Source: Halisarca cf. caerulea (Eukaryota > Porifera > Demospongiae > Chondrillida > Halisarcidae). From it: a DNA stretch of 64,000 nt. The translations under genes were made by a program, and so were the position numbers. Under the pieces are notes generated by a model, which saw nothing but the letters and a program-made list of their open reading frames with translations, had not been told where the DNA came from and did not search any database. Positions 61,011-64,000 of the stretch are shown one piece after another. Each line of letters opens with the position of its first letter. Position 1 is the stretch's first letter. The DNA lies in contig CAUJGJ010000444.1 of the NCBI GenBank assembly GCA_963170055.1, forward strand, positions 1,773,501 to 1,837,500, written 5' to 3'.

Positions 61011-64000
61011 TGTAACGTTTTAAACTTAACTTTCTTAGAAAGTTAAAAGTAGTATTTGATTTGTCATATCTTAGGAACTTTGCCAATTTTTCACTTTGCC
61101 TAATTTTAAAGTTATGTTTCTAACTTTATCTTTGCGATAAATGTTATTTAAACTTTGTAACGTTTTAAACTTAACTTTCTTAGAAAGTTAAAATTAGTAT
61201 TTCATTTGTCATATCTTAGAAACTTTGCCAATTTTTCACTTTGCCTAATTTTAAACTTATGTTTCTAACTTTATCTTTGCGATAAATATTATTTAAACTT
61301 TGTAACGTTTTAAACTTAACTTTCTTAGAAAGTTAAAAGTAGTATTTGATTTGTCATATCTTAGAAACTTTGCCAATTTTTCACTTTGCCTAATTTTAAA
61401 GTTATGTTTCTAACTTTATCTTTGCGATAAATATTATTTAAACTTTGTAACGTTTTAAACTTAACTTTTTTAGAAAGTTAAAAGTAGTATTTGATTTGTC
61501 ATATCTTAGAAACTTTGCCAATTTTTCACTTTGCCTAATTTTAAACTTATGTTTCTAACTTTATCTTTGCGATAAATATTATTTAAACTTTGTAACGTTT
61601 TAAACTTAACTTTCTTAGAAAGTTAAAAGTAGTATTTGATTTGTCATATCTTAGAAACTTTGCCAATTTTTCACTTTGCCTAATTTTAAACTTATGTTTC
61701 TAACTTTATATTTGCGATAAATATTATTTAAAGTTTGTAACGTTTTAAACTTAACTTTCTTAGAAAGTTAAAATTAGTAGTTCATTTGTCATATCTTAGA
61801 AACTTTGCCAATTTTTCACTTTGCCTAATTTTAAACTTATGTTTCTAACTTTATCTTTGCGATAAATATTATTTAAACTTTGTAACGTTTTAAACTTAAC
61901 TTTCTTAGAAAGTTAAAATTAGTATTTGATTTGTCATATCATAGGAACTTTGCCAATTTTTCACTTTGCCTAATTTTAAAGATATGTTTCTAACTTTATC
62001 TTTGCGATAAATATTATTTAAAGTTTGTAACGTTTTAAACTTAACTTTCTTAGAAAGTTAAAATTAGTAGTTCATTCTTCATATCTTAGAAACTTTGCCA
62101 ATTTTTCACTTTGCCTAATTTTTAAGTTATGTTTCTAACTTTATCTTTGCGATAAATATTATTTAAACTTTGTAACGTTTTAAACTTAACTTTCTTAGAA
62201 AGTTAAAAGTAGTATTTGATTTGTCATATCTTAGGAACTTTGCCAATTTTTCACTTTGCCTAATTTTAAAGTTATGTTTCTAACTTTATCTTTGCGATAA
62301 ATATTATTTAAAGTTTGTAACGTTTTAAACTTAACTTTCTTAGAAAGTTAAAAGTAGTAGTTCATTTGTCATATCTTAGGAACATTACCAATTTTTCACT
62401 TTGCCTAATTTTAAAGTTATGTTTCTAACTTTATCTTTGCGATAAATATTATTTAAAGTTTGTAACGTTTTAAACTTAACTTTCTTAGAAAGTTAAAATT
62501 AGTATTTGATTTGTCATATCATAGGAACTTTGCCAATTTTTCACTTTGCCAAATTTTAAACTTATGTTTCTAACTTTATCTTTGCGATAAATATTATTTA
62601 AAGTTTGAAACGTTTTAAACTTAACTTTCTTAGAAAGTTAAAATTAGTATTTCATTTGTCATATCTTAGAAACTTTGCCAATTTTTCACTTTGCCTAATT
62701 TTAAACTTATGTTTCTAACTTTATCTTTGCGATAAATATTATTTAAAGTTTGTAACGTTTTAAACTTAACTTTCTAAGAAAGTTAAAATTAGTAGTTCAT
62801 TTGTCATATCTTAGAAACTTTGCCAATTTTTCACTTTGCCTAATTTTAAACTTATGTTTCTAACTATCTTTGCGATAAATATTATTTAAAGTTTGTAACG
62901 TTTTAAACTTAACTTTCTTAGAAAGTTAAAATTAGTATTTGATTTGTCATATCATAGGAACTTTGCCAATTTTTCACTTTGCCTAATTTTAAACTTATGT
63001 TTCTAACTTTATCTTTGCGATAAATATTATTTAAACTTTGTAACGTTTTAAACTTAACTTTCTTAGAAAGTTAAAATTAGTATTTGATTTGTCATATCTT
63101 AGAAACTTTGCCAATTTTTCACTTTGCCTAATTTTAAACTTATGTTTCTAACTTTATCTTTGCGATAAATATTATTTAAACTTTGTAACGTTTTACACTT
63201 AACTTTCTTAGAAAGTTAAAATTAGTATTTCATTTGTCATATCTTAGGAACATTACCAATTTTTCACTTTGCCTAATTTTATAGTTGTGTTTCTAACTTT
63301 ATCTTTGCGATGAATATTATTTAAAGTTTTTAACGTTTTAAACTTAACTTTCTTAGAAAGTTAAAATTAGTAGTTCAATTGTCATATCTTAGAAACTTTG
63401 CCAATTTTTCACTTTGCCTAATTTTTAAGTTATGTTTCTAACTTTATCTTTGCGATAAATATTATTTAAACTTTGTAACGTTTTAAACTTAACTTTCTTA
63501 GAAAGTTAAAATTAGTATTTCATTTGTCATATCTTAGGAACATTACCAATTTTTCACTTTGCCTAATTTTATAGTTGTGTTTCTAACTTTATCTTTGCGA
63601 TAAATATTATTTAAAGTTTGTAACGTTTTAAACTTAACTTTCTTAGAAAGTTAAAATTAGTAGTTCATTCGTCATATCTTAGAAACTTTGCCAATTTTTC
63701 ACTTTGCCTAATTTTTAAGTTATGTTTCTAACTTTATCTTTGCGATAAATATTATTTAAACTTTGTAACGTTTTAAACTTAACTTTCTTAGAAAGTTAAA
63801 AGTAGTATTTGATTTGTCATATCATAGGAACTTTGCCAATTTTTCACTTTGCCAAATTTTAAACTTATGTTTCTAACTTTATCTTTGCGATAAATATTAT
63901 TTAAAGTTTGTAACGTTTTAAACTTAACTTTCTTAGAAAGTTAAAATTAGTATTTCATTTGTCATATCTTAGAAACTTTGCCAATTTTTCACTTTGCCTA
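61011..64000 (+). repeat. Array end of window: mixed monomers without a clear HOR
   Basis: Twenty complete monomers and one partial. All belong to types seen from 49 kb onward (AAAAGTAGTATTTG, AAACTTATG, GCCAAATT, CATTCGTCAT, AACATTACC/TATAGTTG). I found no repeat of their order inside the stretch, apart from the pair AACATTACC then a TTTTTAAGTT monomer at 63184-63473 and 63474-63763. One monomer (62751-62893) is 143 bp because TT is lost in CTAACTATC. The same copy carries the dyad-1 central change (TTTCTAAGAA). The last, partial monomer begins at 63909. Confidence 0.8.

Larger units (their letters stand above)
1..64000 (+). repeat. 145-bp AT-rich satellite array, 440 full monomers plus a partial
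   Basis: The entire window is a single head-to-tail tandem array. Counting starts of the TGTAACG landmark gives starts at 1, 146, 291, 436 and so on, drifting only through small indels. The drift sums exactly to 440 complete units, with the 441st starting at 63909. About 390 units are 145 bp and about 40 are 146 bp (an extra T in the poly-T near monomer position 94). Single exceptions are 143, 144, 152 and 162 bp. There are no inversions, no foreign insertions and no unique sequence. There is no coding potential: all six frames carry stops within one monomer, and 145 is not a multiple of 3, so the frame rotates at every copy. Long homogeneous satellites of this kind normally form centromeric, pericentromeric or subtelomeric heterochromatin; that role is inferred here. 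Both array ends lie outside the window. Confidence 0.98.

Noticed and set aside
1..64000. CRISPR array (regular repeats with spacers)
   Set aside because: There are no unique spacers. The whole 145 bp repeats, with variants shared between copies; units are far longer than CRISPR repeats and no cas-like gene is present.
1..64000. Protein-coding genes or tandem-repeat protein
   Set aside because: All six frames are stopped within a single monomer (for example + strand stops at 3, 11 and 34 in three different frames), and 145 bp is not a multiple of 3, so no frame stays open over consecutive repeats.
1..64000. Telomeric or simple-sequence repeat, rDNA spacer or tRNA cluster
   Set aside because: No short telomere-like motif runs in tandem, no rRNA segment and no tRNA-like cloverleaf is visible; the unit is a 145-bp satellite throughout.
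1..64000. Firm species assignment
   Set aside because: The monomer resembles insect AT-rich satellites only in general character; I do not recognise it as a named satellite and no gene is present to anchor taxonomy.

Overview
The whole 64 kb window is one uninterrupted, AT-rich tandem satellite array. A head-to-tail walk from base 1 gives 440 complete monomers plus a final 93-base partial copy (63909-64000). About 390 copies are exactly 145 bp and about 40 are 146 bp. A handful carry other indels: 143, 144, 152 and 162 bp. Every copy is on the same strand, and both ends of the window cut through the array, so neither boundary is visible. A typical monomer is about 23% G+C and T-rich on the given strand (about 68 T, 44 A, 18 C, 15 G). 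I see no gene, RNA gene, transposon, inversion or unrelated insertion.

The organism must be a eukaryote: a homogeneous array this long with nucleosome-sized monomers is typical of centromeric or pericentromeric heterochromatin. The taxon cannot be fixed from the repeat alone. AT-rich satellites near 140-150 bp occur in many insects (beetles and others), and I lean weakly that way, but plants and other animals remain possible.

Each monomer has a defined internal anatomy. There is a 10-bp-arm inverted repeat around a single base (monomer positions 16-36). An ACTTTGCC motif is repeated at a 16-bp step (67-74 and 83-90). A second inverted repeat has 8-bp arms and a 6-base loop (97-118). A nearly invariant tract (about 105-135) contains one of the two CpGs. 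Variation is concentrated at a few positions, so the monomers fall into recognisable types.

The types are arranged in higher-order repeats (HORs) that change along the array. 0-4 kb: loose 4-, 7- and 9-monomer spacings. 4.2-10.7 kb: 5-mer, 7-mer (with 4- and 6-mer deletion forms), 3-mer and 2-mer units. 11.9-12.9 kb: a 291-bp dimer. 13.6-19 kb: a nested 6-, 10- and 19-monomer system. 20.2-21.6 kb: a 725-bp 5-mer. 21.6-27.1 kb: a clear 2,037-bp 14-mer tagged by a 7-bp duplication. 28.3-29.9 kb: a 1,451-bp 10-mer. 30.6-35.3 kb: a 2,614-bp 18-mer. 35.7-38.8 kb: a 5-monomer module system. 38.9-42.1 kb: a 1,741-bp 12-mer with a third, displaced copy at 43.7-45.3 kb. 46.7-48.5 kb: 725/580-bp units. 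49.6-52.8 kb: a 1,595-bp 11-mer. 53.7-57.4 kb: a 1,160-bp 8-mer. 56.5-59.9 kb: a 2,192-bp 15-mer tagged by a 17-bp palindromic insertion. 60.1-61.0 kb: a 435-bp trimer.

The picture is local homogenisation by unequal exchange or gene conversion. Each stretch of a few kb has its own HOR and private marker variants. Chimeric monomers record exchange events inside the repeat. Function is inferred only: it could be centromere or heterochromatin DNA, but the sequence alone does not prove it.
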